Positions 10,062-27,292 of a stretch of 64,000 nt of DNA are shown one piece after another. This DNA comes from Tubulanus polymorphus (lineage: Eukaryota > Nemertea > Palaeonemertea > Tubulaniformes > Tubulanidae). Below the pieces are notes generated by a model. The model had not been told where the DNA came from, did not search any database, and saw nothing but the letters and a program-made list of their open reading frames with translations. The position numbers and the translations under genes are program-made. Numbering within the stretch: the first letter of the stretch is position 1; every line of letters starts with the position of its first letter. Location: contig NC_134027.1 of NCBI RefSeq assembly GCF_964204645.1, forward strand, positions 1,724,485 to 1,788,484. Direction: 5' to 3'.

Positions 10062-11162
10062 TTATTTGCGAAACGACGAGAACAATTTTTGACAGGTTTT
10101 GAATTTGAAAAGTTCAAAAAACGTCTTTTTAAAGGCTTTATTCACGGCGCAATAAGCAAAAAAGTTAATAATTGAATCGAGCATTGACAGACCTAAAGCA
10201 ACTTTACGCATCGCCATTTGTTGCTGATGCGTAAATATAGACAGTTGTCCCATAATAACACCTTCTAAACGTTCGATGACAGCGGGAGCTTCACAAAAAA
10301 AGAAAACTATCAAAACGGCTGCGACCATTTTCAATATTTGACGATCTTTTGCTGCTGAGGTTTTGTCCATAGTTGAGGAGGAAATCTGCCGACGTCGTCG
10401 ATTTGCGAATTTAAGGGCGACAACAAGAGCTACATTTATAGTGCACATTATGAGGTAGGGTAAGGATACGGTCCCGAATACGTATATCACATAATTAGTA
10501 TCGTACAGAATGCGAGGCACTGAAAAGCGTCTGATTGGTGTCCCCGAGAAATATATCGTGTAGATTTTCTGGTGAGGTTTCAAGCACGACCACTGCCACA
10601 ATCCCGGAAACACATCCGGTACGAATAGATTCCAGTTACAGAAAATACTCGCGCAGATAATCGTTAATAAAATGCAACCGAGTGATTTTGAATTCCAGTA
10701 CTTTTTGTAATTCAACGGGAAAAGAACGACGAATAACCGCTCGAGGCTGATTAGATTCACCGACCAGTTTCGAGCCATTTGCGTCGCGTAGAAAAACGGC
10801 TGAACGATCGTGATAAACCACCATCCGAAATACCAGTCGTGAAGATGGTACAAAATATCCCCTAATAAACTATACAGATAAAGCGTTCGGATAGGATAGA
10901 GAAACATCGCGCAAATCATGAACGATAAATCGAATCCAGCTAATATTTTGATGGTCGTGTAGATCGGATTGTGGGTATGCAAACGATGTATCACAATAAG
11001 GTTTAAGATGTTCACTATAACGCCTGTAAATATGATAGGACCGTAGATACATGTGTAAAGAATGACGCTGAATCTGTAGTCGCTGTTGTACGGCGGTAAC
11101 CGCTTCATGCATTCAACTGATTTGTTTTCCATTGGAGAACGATAAAACCCCTGAATTTCCAA
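10062..11162 (-). CDS. Class A (rhodopsin-type) G protein-coupled receptor, probably for a peptide
   Basis: A single open frame of 366 codons without introns. Seven hydrophobic segments are visible, from IYGPIIFTGVIVNILNLIVI (TM1, with the conserved Asn) to DSIINFFAYCAVNKAF (TM7). A Cys in or near TM3/ECL1 is not obvious to me. The TM3 end is SLERLFVVLFPL, so the E/DRY motif is ERL. TM6 has FFFCEAPAVIERL in place of CWxP. TM7 has NFFAY instead of NPxxY. The third loop is basic (ANRRRRQ), as needed for G-protein contact. Overall it resembles FMRFamide-receptor-like orphan receptors of invertebrates, but the ligand cannot be named. It points toward the coactosin pair, and a broken copy of its tail lies at 8457-8534. 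Confidence 0.9.
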   Translation of the reverse strand: MEIQGFYRSPMENKSVECMKRLPPYNSDYRFSVILYTCIYGPIIFTGVIVNILNLIVIHRLHTHNPIYTTIKILAGFDLSFMICAMFLYPIRTLYLYSLLGDILYHLHDWYFGWWFITIVQPFFYATQMARNWSVNLISLERLFVVLFPLNYKKYWNSKSLGCILLTIICASIFCNWNLFVPDVFPGLWQWSCLKPHQKIYTIYFSGTPIRRFSVPRILYDTNYVIYVFGTVSLPYLIMCTINVALVVALKFANRRRRQISSSTMDKTSAAKDRQILKMVAAVLIVFFFCEAPAVIERLEGVIMGQLSIFTHQQQMAMRKVALGLSMLDSIINFFAYCAVNKAFKKTFFELFKFKTCQKLFSSFRK

Positions 11163-11600
11163 CTACCGATGTTGTTGTGAAGCCAGAAGAGCGAGTGAAC
11201 TATACTGGACGGATGAGAGAACGAGAAAACACTTTTAGGTGGACATCGACCAATCCATCCAACTGGATTCATCTAACGATATCCAAATGACGTATCGAAC
11301 GAAACTTGAAATGGAACGAGATTAAAAGCATTTTATGTTAACGAAACCACTTTATAAATAAAAGCTAATGCGTTACTTCCATTGAGGCTTTTACCGCAAA
11401 CACGTAAACAAACGTGTAGTGCTTAATGTTCCGTCAGTTAAAACCCGATATTCGATTCTTCAATTCCGATGGAGTTTATTTGGGTTCCGGGTACGCAAGG
11501 GGGAGGGTTTTGTTTCTAAGATTCTTGTAGCAAGGTATAATAGACCGGTTCTTCAAGAGAGCATCATGTTAAAAAAATGAAAATCGCATTTATCCTAGAC
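11163..11600. other. GPCR upstream region
   Basis: Noncoding. On the minus strand a TATA-like TTTATAAAG at about 11350 lies some 190 bases before the receptor ATG and could be its promoter. Nothing else stands out. Confidence 0.3.
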
Positions 11601-11607
11601 GTATCCA

Positions 11608-11675
11608 GAGATGGATTCGAACCTGGGCCCCGCGTATCGAAACTCTTGGTGCTCGCCACTAGACCAATGAGCTCT
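11608..11675 (-). mobile_element. tRNA-derived SINE head
   Basis: Minus-strand sequence contains a pol III A box (TGGTCTAGTGGCGAGCA) and, about 35 bases on, a B box (GGTTCGAATCC). The anticodon arm does not pair, so it is not a working tRNA. Similar heads occur at 37850 and 44510. Confidence 0.6.
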
Positions 11676-11933
11676 GTTATTCAAAGGGGAAATCGAATTT
11701 GTATTATGGGACGAAGCAGTGGTGACCGCGTGTCGATTGCAATTGATTCATTTCGGGCGGAAGCACTCAACATTCAAAAACAACATAACACGTTTCGAAT
11801 AGAAAAACCCGTTTATGGTTTATCCGTAAACAATGTGTATAGCCCTAGAAAACATTTTTTCTCTTATCGTTTTCCGTTCCAAGTTTCTAGCTTTATTCTC
11901 AGATTCTCTTCTCAAACCCTTCACGAAGAGTTC

Positions 11934-12080
11934 TGCTTTATGGGTCAATATGCTCCTCCATGCTTTATGGGTCAATATGCTCCTCCATGCTTTATGGGCC
12001 AATATGCTCCTCCGTGCTTTATGGGCCAATATGCTCCTCCGTGCTTTTGGGCCAATATGCTCCTCCGTGCTTTATGGGCT
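11934..12080. repeat. 27-bp minisatellite
   Basis: About five tandem copies of a 27-base unit (TTTATGGGTCAATATGCTCC TCCATGC, split here for length), with GTC changing to GCC in later copies and one copy short by one base. Because 27 is nine codons, the array leaves several frames open on both strands. These look like shadows of the repeat rather than genes. Confidence 0.9.
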
Positions 12081-13133
12081 TGTATGGATTAGTGTTCAAT
12101 CCTCAGTAATTTCGATACCAATAATTTACAAACAAAAATATGACCGTTTAGTAAAACTAAAACCTTTTATTTAGCGGTAATTCTACAATCATTAATGGAT
12201 TATGTTATGTTACAAATGAAATCGAAGTAAATAATGTAGTTTGAAAGTAACCTACACTTTAATACTGCAATTCAAACTAATGGATAATAAAAGAGTTTCA
12301 CAACAATTTTAACAATGATTTCGTAAAACAAAAATCTATTTTAATGTAGACGTTCATACATATTAATTAGCAATACTCACAGTTGATTACTTAATAATTA
12401 ATACTATTCCTTCAGTTTCGGAGCTTATCTCAACTCCATTACCAGGGTAACATATGTTATTCATGTTTCTCTGGTAATGGAAGTTCAACTCCTAAACCGT
12501 CAGACTAGAATAAATCATTAAGTCATCAACTGTGTTTTTTTTAAAATTTCAGTCTACCAGTCACGTTCGTACATATTTTCTTAATGAAATAATATTTGAA
12601 ATATTTATTTATTGCTCTATGTATGAATATACAATGTGCGCAAAGATAATAATTTCCATATATACAGTGAAGTCGTATTCGTTTATATTCATTATGAAGA
12701 TTAACGTCCATTTTGATAATTACATGTACCAGTATATATTAATAGAACCGATAATAGTCGATTACAACCCATGATCATCCACTACTATATTACTCACACA
12801 CGGCCGACTAGGACTAACACGGATAAAGCTGAAAAATTAATACCTAGTTTCTCATTTCTACTCAGTTTAAAAGTTGACCCGCCCGCCGCCTATCTATCTT
12901 GTACATTACTTAATTTAAAAAAATCATGATCAAGCTAGCCATAACAGACTCGACAGCTATAGAAATGAACTGATTATAAATTCTATCGCATTTTACAAAA
13001 GTGACCGCTGCAGAGAAACAAGGAATCATTTTTTAGCCTAAACCGATATTATTTTCTGACTTTCTCCTCCGACTAATTGATGATACACGTATCTTAAGTT
13101 TTTTTCCTAACATTATAGATTTATAACGTGCAT
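12081..13133. other. AT-rich intergenic DNA and GEN1 3' flank
   Basis: No gene is seen. A short inverted repeat (CCATTACCAG / CTGGTAATGG) lies at about 12430-12480. A MITE copy occupies 12826-13040, about 95 bases past the GEN1 stop codon. Confidence 0.45.
12826..13040. mobile_element. MITE-like element, copy 2, just downstream of GEN1
   Basis: Inverted-orientation relative of the element at 4268-4491. It shares the terminal AGAAACAAGG-ATCATTTTTTAGCCTA end and an internal AACAGAC with CTATAGAAATGAACTG. The left end has decayed (AATACCTAGTTTCTC). It may contribute to the GEN1 3'UTR. Confidence 0.7.
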
Positions 13134-16100
13134 TTAGGAAGAAGTGAACGAGTTCCCGGTTTCTACCTCCTCATCATCCTCATCGTCAGTATCTGGCACG
13201 CAAAATGAATAATTCGTACCGGTGACTATAGAATCATCAAAGAGAGTTTCGTCATGAAGTACTGAAAATAATCGACTGTTCAATTTCAGCGTTTTATCAT
13301 CACAAACTTCACTTTTCGAATCTAACGTCCTCTCGTTCGCGCTGTTTTCGTAATTTGTCTTTAACAGATCGTTAAGCAGTGATGACGTACATGTCGATTC
13401 ATTTCCAGTAATTTTGTTTTGATGATTAGATTTTTTATTCCCCTTTCTCTTCTTTGCTTTCTTCTCGTGACCCGTGCGAACATACGGAGTAACTTGAACT
13501 TGACTGAGCAGTAATTCAAGAGATTCATCTAATTTACAAGTTGTGTCATTTATGTTTTTACGAGCTCGATGCTCGTCAGATGCAGGTGACGCGAATGAAT
13601 TATCATCGTCGAAACTCGGACTAGCAAACAACCGATCGAGTATCGCGCGCTGCTGTCCGGGGCTTCTCATATCAGTAATTCGAACCAACGGACTAGATTC
13701 TGCGCTACTAGTAAATGGTCCATTTTCTATATCTGTATATAATGAGCATTCATTAACGCGATTGATTAAGACGTGTTCGGCACTTTGCCGCCGATCATCA
13801 CTCGTTTTAAGAAATTCAGATGTATTTTTTAGAACAGAATCATTTGCGTCGCCGTCACGATTTTCACTAACTGTTGTATCAGGGGTAACCAGATCAATGA
13901 AGTTTTCATCGTTAGACCGTCTCTTAACGCATCCTGTAGTTCTTGTTTCTGTGCTGTCTATAGCGTCATAACGTTCCCACAATTCTAATGACTTGTGTAA
14001 AGATGAAGTCATATTTTTGATTGGGTCTTGTTCAATCGGTATGAAAGAGGTCTGGGATTCCGTATCTCCACCGTCATGGGAAATAAATTCCGAGAAACTA
14101 TCTTCGTCATATTCGAGCGTCTTATGAATAGCGTCACAGTTTTGAGAATCAGGACGTTTTGAAATAATAGGACTGTCAGTTGACAGTTTCATATTTTCAA
14201 TTTGTAGAGATAAATCAATGAGATTGCTCTCCGACACATCTAAATAATTGTCATCATCGCTAACGACGCCAGCCGCTTCATCTTCCATCGCTTTCAAACC
14301 GGATTCGCTTTTCTGCCAAGAACTTTTACATTTCGTTTTCCTTTCGACTGAATCTAAACGCGTGAACAAACCGCGATTATCGGCCCGACCCGATTTCAAA
14401 TTATCGGATACAAAATGAATAGGCGAGTTCATTTTGAGTCCCGCTTCTCTTTGAAGAACTTTTATTCGTTCGTGAAGTGGAATATAAGACAGAACGATGC
14501 TGTCATCCAGTGATCCGGTATCATTTCGACAAGGAGTGCCTGGTAATGGAGATTGACTCCCTGATTCAGAATCACTATTTAAACACAAATCTAATGCATC
14601 AATCACTGATAATGATTTCACAGAAGGAATTTCGTTTGAAGGTGGTTTCGACATTCTTTGGAGTTTTTCAGTATTTTCAATTGATCTCAGAGGTTTAGAA
14701 GATATAGTTTGAGCCATTTCATCCCTATTGATAATGCTAGCCGAATGTTGTGAACTCTGACACTGTGAACTGTCATCCTCCTCGAGGACGTATCTGTTCT
14801 TCTTCATTTTCTTACCTAAATGAAATAAGGCAGAATTCATGCAACGGATAAAGCTGATGCAAAGACATTTTACTGGTGGTATTCAACTTACTGATTTTTG
14901 CAGCAACTGAATTCATAAAAGTCTCATGGATAAGAGGAAAAGCTTCAGAAAACAAACTTTGCTTTTCTATAGTTGTATAAACAGGTTTTTCAGTATATAC
15001 ATCAGCTTCTATAAGACAAAATGAAAAATTGTACTTAAACTTTTGTGAATACCTGGTAGACATGTAGTATATAATGTCATGAGTTATACAATCATTACCC
15101 AATTTCTCCCATTCAACTTCATAGCAAGCAACACCACTTCTAATACGTGTTTTTATAATCCTTAAAAACAAATGATTATGTTCTTCATATTTCATATAGA
15201 TTATAATAATCGGCTGCTCTTATGTTGATGCCTTACTGAATTGGTTTTAGATGTTCTCCTGGTTTATTCATGTTAAACATATCCCATAAACTGACAAGAG
15301 GTAAACATTTCTCCACACTGTATTCACCGACCCAATCCATCTTTTGGATGCTGAAAACCTGAAGTGAATTAATCACGAGAGTTTTATTACGTTTTTTTTT
15401 ATCTGTACAATGCATCAAAGAATAAACTGGATCATAAGATGTACAGTACACATACACATAACTTCAGCATGTTTGGCCGATTCCAGGTCGAATCTAACCT
15501 CGCACATTTATCTTTCGACACCAAAAACTCAGATATGACCTGAAACGAGAAGAATAGAAACATTTCTTATCGACTTGTTCAGAGTTCAGATTGGAAATGA
15601 GAAAGCTGTACAGAGTCAGAGATAAAGTACAATCATTGAGAAAACGAAAGCTTTCAAGTGAATCACCTCTTCATTTGGAAATCCTTCAACTTGCCAAGCT
15701 TTTCTCCTAACACTTTCAAATAGTTTCTGTAAATTTCTGCAGTTGCTAACACAGCTAGGTATCTGACTGGTTTTCAATTTCCACAAACGCAAACTAAAAG
15801 CATTATACGATTATATACAACGAGTTTCCTGACAATTTCAAACCATCAATGATCGAAGTTTATAGTTTTATTAGGGAGACATACACGGGCAACACTTCAC
15901 CGGGCATATTTCTGATCAACTCTGAAGCTTGTTTAGGTCCAACACCCGGGACTCCTTTAGGAATGAAATCACATCCAAGAAACAATGACAAAGCCACCAA
16001 CTTCTCCTGACTCAAATTAAGGTCATCGACAATATTGTCGATATGGTAACTCTCTATGTGAGGATCCTGAAATAAAACATACCATGATGAATTGTAAATT

Positions 16101-17177
16101 TGAGTTTTGGGTGTGTTTGATTCTTGGGTTGGTCTCTTCATACTTTCCGATCCAATGTAAAGTTTCTATAAACAGTTTTAGCTCCATATAGAAAAGCATC
16201 GCCATCTTCAGTAATACAAGCATCTACAAACTGTAAAAGAAATACTTAAGTCATTGAATTTTCTAACATATCTACAGAAACTAATCTATCAATGAACTTA
16301 CTCCTTGTTTATTGAGGTAAGCACACATAGCCTCTGCCTCTCCAACTGCCTGTATGTATGGAACACCCAAATAATCCAACATTTCACAACACTGAAAACA
16401 AGTGAAGATGTAGAAATTACAAATAACCGTAATCGAAGAATATCTGATTCACAATGAGGGACAACTTCAAACTGATAAAATTTCCCCAACCCCGAATTTT
16501 CAGTATCAAGACTATTCTGAAAACTATTATTGGCATCAGTAAATTCAATCTCAATTGATGGTGGAATATTGTGTAATTCTAAGTATAAAATTCTAGTATT
16601 TATTGTAATTACCTCACGTATAAGAGCCATAAAATGTGATCTTTTTGGTGCGGTGGATTTACCAGTTTTGTTTCCGCCATACCTATTGGACACATTGAAA
16701 CAATTGAGTCAAAAAACTAAATCAAACTAAAAATGAACCTTAAATCTAAATTTTTACACACCTAGCCCGCTGTCTGTTAGCAATAGTTTGAAACTTCAGT
16801 TCGGGAGCTTTGCCTTCTAGCACAAAAACCAGGTTGATACCGAGGGACAACAAATTCGATACACGAAAAAACAACGTTCTGCAATAAATCAACGGAGACC
16901 CGGCATTTAAATATGTTACAGTTTGAGTAATGAGAAAGGAAACACCATTTCATCAAATGCATAAATTTGGTCAATTGGGTGTACACCGACTAATCATAAG
17001 GTGAACTCTGTAAACCTACCTGAGATGTGGTTTAACCACAGCTCCCTGCATCTGTTTAACCGATGCTTCACAGATCCACACACTAAGATCGACAGCTACT
17101 GTTTCACCCTGTAGTGATTCTAATCGACGGTGTTTCTTCACCGGTTCCAATATACCCCATAATCCTGTAACCCCCAT
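13134..17177 (-). CDS. GEN1: GEN1-type Holliday junction resolvase (XPG/Rad2 family)
   Basis: Twelve exons on the minus strand: 17177-17020, 16878-16762, 16682-16613, 16391-16302, 16230-16144, 16066-15885, 15793-15667, 15539-15463, 15350-15237, 15160-15099, 15008-14892 and 14815-13134. Phases agree and give 960 residues (human GEN1 has 908). The N-terminus MGVTGLWGILEPVKKH starts at Gly2 as in GEN1. Next come AVDLSVWICEA (metal Asp), RSHFMALIRECCEMLDYLGV, GEAEAMCAYL and TEDGDAFLYG (acidic metal ligands), and LGCDFIPKGVPGVGPKQA, the helix-hairpin-helix that holds the DNA. The TRIRSGVACYEVEWEK segment matches the chromodomain-like region of GEN1. The last exon (560 codons) is a Ser/Asp-rich, probably disordered tail. 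GEN1 cuts Holliday junctions symmetrically as a dimer. It is head to head with TGR. Confidence 0.95.
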
Positions 17178-17818
17178 CTTTTAGATCTTAGACACAGCCG
17201 GCAACGATCAAATGTCAAAAACTGTTTTCAAAAATCGCGGTGTTCAACGACCTTGAGTGAATTCCTAGTGCCTAATTCGCGGCTTGCGGCATCGGACTAA
17301 AATTCATAAATTACCGGCTGAGAGCACCGACTAGGGATCGGACACGGTGTGTCAGAGGCGCGTGTCGGTGCTGACAGTAAGTTGGTAAGTCTTGTCATTT
17401 TAGCAAATCATCCTCTTATTCTCGGACGAAGCTCGTTTAACTGCTTATCGTAGTGATAACTGTTAATAATCTATCTGAGGTATTTTACACAAGACAAAGT
17501 TTTAAAGCCTGATGTGTGTCATGCTCTGAAATCAACTTAGAAACATCGAAAGAATATAATGCTGATACAACTTTTCAAGTTCAAATGCAATTTTATTACG
17601 ACGTCAATGAGTCCTTCAATTATCTTTTCATGAGTTTAGGGCTTTGAATTCAATGTATCAAAATAGTAAATTTCCAATGTTACTTGATAATTACTATAAA
17701 ACTATCGTATCAACTGTTTGGAAAAATGGATATTTTTGAACTTATTTGTCAAATGACATGTGTTGTTGGTTCCACTTCAGATATTGTGTTGTGGTGGTAA
17801 GAAGGAATAAATCTGAAG
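17178..17818. promoter_or_regulatory. Shared head-to-head promoter region, GEN1 / TGR
   Basis: The two ATGs are 641 bases apart and point away from each other. The part near 17270-17380 is richer in CG dinucleotides than its surroundings (CGGCATCGG, GGCGCGTGTCGGTG). An acceptor-like TTCCACTTCAG at about 17770-17780 and a donor-like GTAAGT at about 17377 suggest a noncoding first exon for TGR. Confidence 0.5.
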
Positions 17819-24013
<6,195 letters not shown>

Positions 24014-24137
24014 TTTACCTGCTGTTAAAACATAATAACTAGACCGGAATTAAAACGCATGGACATTTGAGTATTTCTGGTCTAGTTAGTTACAGCAGGT
24101 ATGAACTGTGTTGTACTGGATGTGAATTGGATACTTG

Positions 24138-24214
24138 TTGAATATCCCGAATGATGGTTTTGTTTGTAAACCAGCTGAGCTGGTAAACATTACTTGATGT
24201 AGTTCATATTTAGT
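24138..24214 (+). promoter_or_regulatory. SECIS element (form 2) in TGR 3'UTR
   Basis: About 130 bases past the TGR stop. The 5' quartet side is ATGAT (24151-24155) and the 3' side TTGATG (24194-24199). Between them an 11-bp helix (GGTTTTGTTTG with AAACATTACT, two U-U pairs) leads to the unpaired AAA at 24168-24170 and a mini-hairpin CCAGC-TGA-GCTGG. Below the quartet GAATAT pairs with ATATTT. This is the form 2 animal SECIS layout, which recruits SBP2 and directs Sec insertion at in-frame UGA. It supports decoding of the TGA at 24005. Folding was done by eye. Confidence 0.85.
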
Positions 24215-25643
24215 ACACAGCCAACGACGATATCATTTAGACAATCTTGTTATGATATGATTCTCCGTGGGAAAAACTATTGAAATATTTCACTAGATTC
24301 AGAGAATTAAATTTCTATCATTATTGTCTACTTGGTATTGATCATTTGATATATGCACTGATCTATTTATGTGATGGTTATATTTGTGTTAAACACCAGG
24401 TATTCATCCACTTGGTTGTTCCTATTACTGAGGTTCTTGCCATTGAATTTAAGATTTCCTTTCGTCGAGATCTTCAAAATCAAATTCAATATTTGGCATA
24501 ATGATAATTTCATGGCGCAGAGTGGACTTCAGATCATGTATGGATGAAAATATGTATGTATTGAAGAAAACAATGTATGTGGATTGTATTTTTTAGAAAT
24601 TACAAGTTAGAAATATCAGTTTACTTGGGCCGAGTTCCATAGATCACAGGGGCAAAATAATTCCTGGGAACACTTTGAAATTTGTCAGTTATTACCATGG
24701 ATTTTTTCTAATTGTCACTATGGTTGTTGTCACCCAGTTTGAAGATTTGGCCCCTAGGGTAAATTTGATACCCAAATCTAGGAAACCGATCCTTGGAAAT
24801 GTTTTAGTTTATAAAATTTGAGTTAGAACTGTATGCACATTTGATTATCGCCTTGATTGTGTGATCTCCTCTGGTATTAACACGATCAATACTCAGGGAA
24901 TGTCTCTGTTTAACAAGGGAAATCAATACCGTTCCACAATCATTCTATCTTCAGTGTTGATCCTCTGTTGAAGACATTAGGCTGTAGAAATCGTCTTGAA
25001 TTGGATCCATGTTAAAAATCAAAGTTAAGATTTAATCGTCAGGGACCAGTTTCACAAAAATGTTTTAACTCTTAAATCGATTTAATTTCTTCATTAATTC
25101 AGTTTATCTTTAATCGATTTAGGCCTTAATCCTTTTCGTGAAACTGGGCCCAGCTGAGATACCGTAAAATTTAAACCTTTCTAATAAATAATTCTAGTGT
25201 AAAAGTTCAGTTTCTGTTGTTGGTTTGTTGCAATCCGGAGCCGATTTGGTTTTGGTACCAGTTCGAAATGGATGACGTCTCCTCTCAAAACCCAGATTCA
25301 AATAGATTTTACAACTAAACAGGATTTTCAAGTAAAATACAAAATTTTATTTTGTAAACCGCTAAGTGGAGATATACATTACAAACAATCATTATAATAC
25401 ATATAATACACATAAATATACGGCCAGAACAATATCTATCAGTAAAATACAAACTACTAGTGGTGTATGTGAAATATGTATTTAATACCAGAGAACTGAT
25501 ATATACACCATTAGTGTACGGCAGTTTGCTGCAGTAAATATACCAACATATACAGTAAGGGCTGCACAAGTGGTACCGGTATATGAAAGGAGAAAATGCT
25601 TTAACTGGGTTCATTCGATGATATCATTGTAGTTACAGAAATT
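24215..25643. other. 3' regions of TGR (+) and NF-YB (-)
   Basis: Noncoding tail-to-tail region. A plus-strand AATAAA at 25183-25188 probably ends TGR, and a minus-strand AATAAA (complement at 25346-25351) probably ends NF-YB. A foldback element lies at 25042-25151, inside the TGR 3'UTR. Confidence 0.5.
25042..25151. mobile_element. Short foldback element, second copy of the 5735 family
   Basis: Arms GGGACCAGTTTCAC and GTGAAACTGGGCCC enclose arms rich in TTAAATCGATTTAA and the core TTCTTCATTAATTCAGTTTA. The core and arms match the element at 5735-5843. As placed, it would be transcribed in the TGR 3'UTR and could form a long RNA hairpin. Confidence 0.65.
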
Positions 25644-27292
25644 TCATCCAAAATTTATCTGAAAAACAGAATGACAAACAACGTGACGTCTTTTAAGCTT
25701 AAGAACTAAAAATGATAGAATTCTGATTTTGATTCCCTCCCTAAACATCAACGTAGAAACTTACTTGATTCGCATACGTATAGACAACACTTTGTTGTCC
25801 AGTTTGATCGGTCGTCAAAATACCACTAGATAAATGAGCTGTAAAGAGACACATGCGAATAGTTATAACATGTTCCCATTTGCGGAGAGATATTTCATTG
25901 AGTTTTCTTACCAAATGTTGAGTCATCTGCAGCTGCTGTAAGTTCACCTAACTCATCTGTACCTCCAGGACTCATTCCTTTTTCTCCTTTCGTTGACTGC
26001 AATCACATTTTAGAATTCATCATCTATTTTACATTTCAAATACAGTTGATTCTATTTTCAGGGCTCTTACAGATCAGGGAATTTAATTATGATCTGAAAT
26101 TTGAATTTTTTGTTGCCTTGTCGCTCTTGCTGACGACGAGTAACGCAAAGAACAAGGCATGTTGATATCTTATGATTTAATAGGTAAACGTCGGTCAAGG
26201 GTCGAGGAAATATCTGGGCATTTGGATTCTCTGAATTGTAAGAACCCTGCGCTATAGCAAAAGATGATTTTCTACCTCTCGATATTTTTGTAAATACAAT
26301 TTCAATGGTTCGACGTAATTATCGAATCCTAGTGTCGACATCGCGAACAAAATATCTTCACCATTTATAGTTTTTCTTTTTTCTTGATGACAACGTTCAC
26401 TTGCCCTGCAGTATTCCGGTTAAGGTTTTTTGTACCGGAAGTTAATTTAAAAAATAACAAACTTATATGTTAGGTTTCTCGTTGAAAAGGATACTCGCTA
26501 GTTATAAAACTGATGAACTCGGATACACATTCTTGTACACATTCTTTTGCATCTTTGGCTATCTAGAAACATCGAACAAAATGTAAATTGAGGTGAACTC
26601 ATTTTAGATGAAATTTGACACAATAAGAGACGGAATCAACTAAAGGGTCCATTATACCTTTCCGGTTTTTGGTATAGATTTTTTCATGATCCGTGCAACA
26701 TTTGCAATTGGAAGAAATCGATCCTGTGAATTTGAGAATAAAATCAGCGAAACCTCGGACAGAAAAATACTCGAAGACTTCCTTATTCAAACAATGTAGA
26801 AATCGAAGACTAACCTGATCCTGTATAACACCTGATGAATGTTCATGTCCAGGTTCATCTCCTGATCTATCATCATCTTCATTCGGTTCTCCTGAAACAC
26901 AAAACAAATTTTAATTTAAACCATCCAGATCTATAACTATTTGTTATAAAATAGAATTATAGCCTAAAATATAGTGACCTGAAATACAACTTAAATCTAT
27001 CGTTGAATATTCTGTGTCATCCAGAATCATGATTTATAACTAGACTTCAAACAAAGACAATTCATAGCAGGCTACAGTTAAGCATTTTTATCTATCAGAC
27101 ACAATCTCATTATTATGTATTTTGATGGAATAATAGGTGATGCCAGTTTTGCCTCAGGGTAAATCTATTAAATGTCGAAGTGAGTTGTTTTGCATGGTTT
27201 GTAAGAATTCAGCTACCTTCAACCATATATTGTCCTGCTGATAAAAATGTATCTCCCAATCCACTATTGTCACCATCAGTAGATGGATCCAT
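25644..27292 (-). CDS. NFYB: Nuclear transcription factor Y subunit beta (NF-YB)
   Basis: Eight coding exons on the minus strand: 27292-27217, 26891-26815, 26723-26658, 26562-26495, 26405-26276, 25996-25912, 25838-25765 and 25658-25644, giving 196 residues (human 207). An acidic N-terminus ([20 protein letters not shown]) is followed by the histone-fold domain: [18 protein letters not shown], then [40 protein letters not shown] and [15 protein letters not shown]. This region is almost invariant in animals. It pairs with NF-YC and, together with NF-YA, binds CCAAT boxes. The C-terminus ([18 protein letters not shown]) is also family-like. The last exon adds only INFG. An acceptor-like site before the ATG suggests an upstream noncoding exon. 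Confidence 0.96.

Noticed and set aside
11608-11675. Functional tRNA gene
   Set aside because: The A and B boxes are present but the anticodon arm does not pair, unlike the tRNA-Ile at 33397-33470.
11577-12092. 171-codon plus-strand frame and its antisense partners
   Set aside because: Their length comes from the 27-bp minisatellite and a SINE head.
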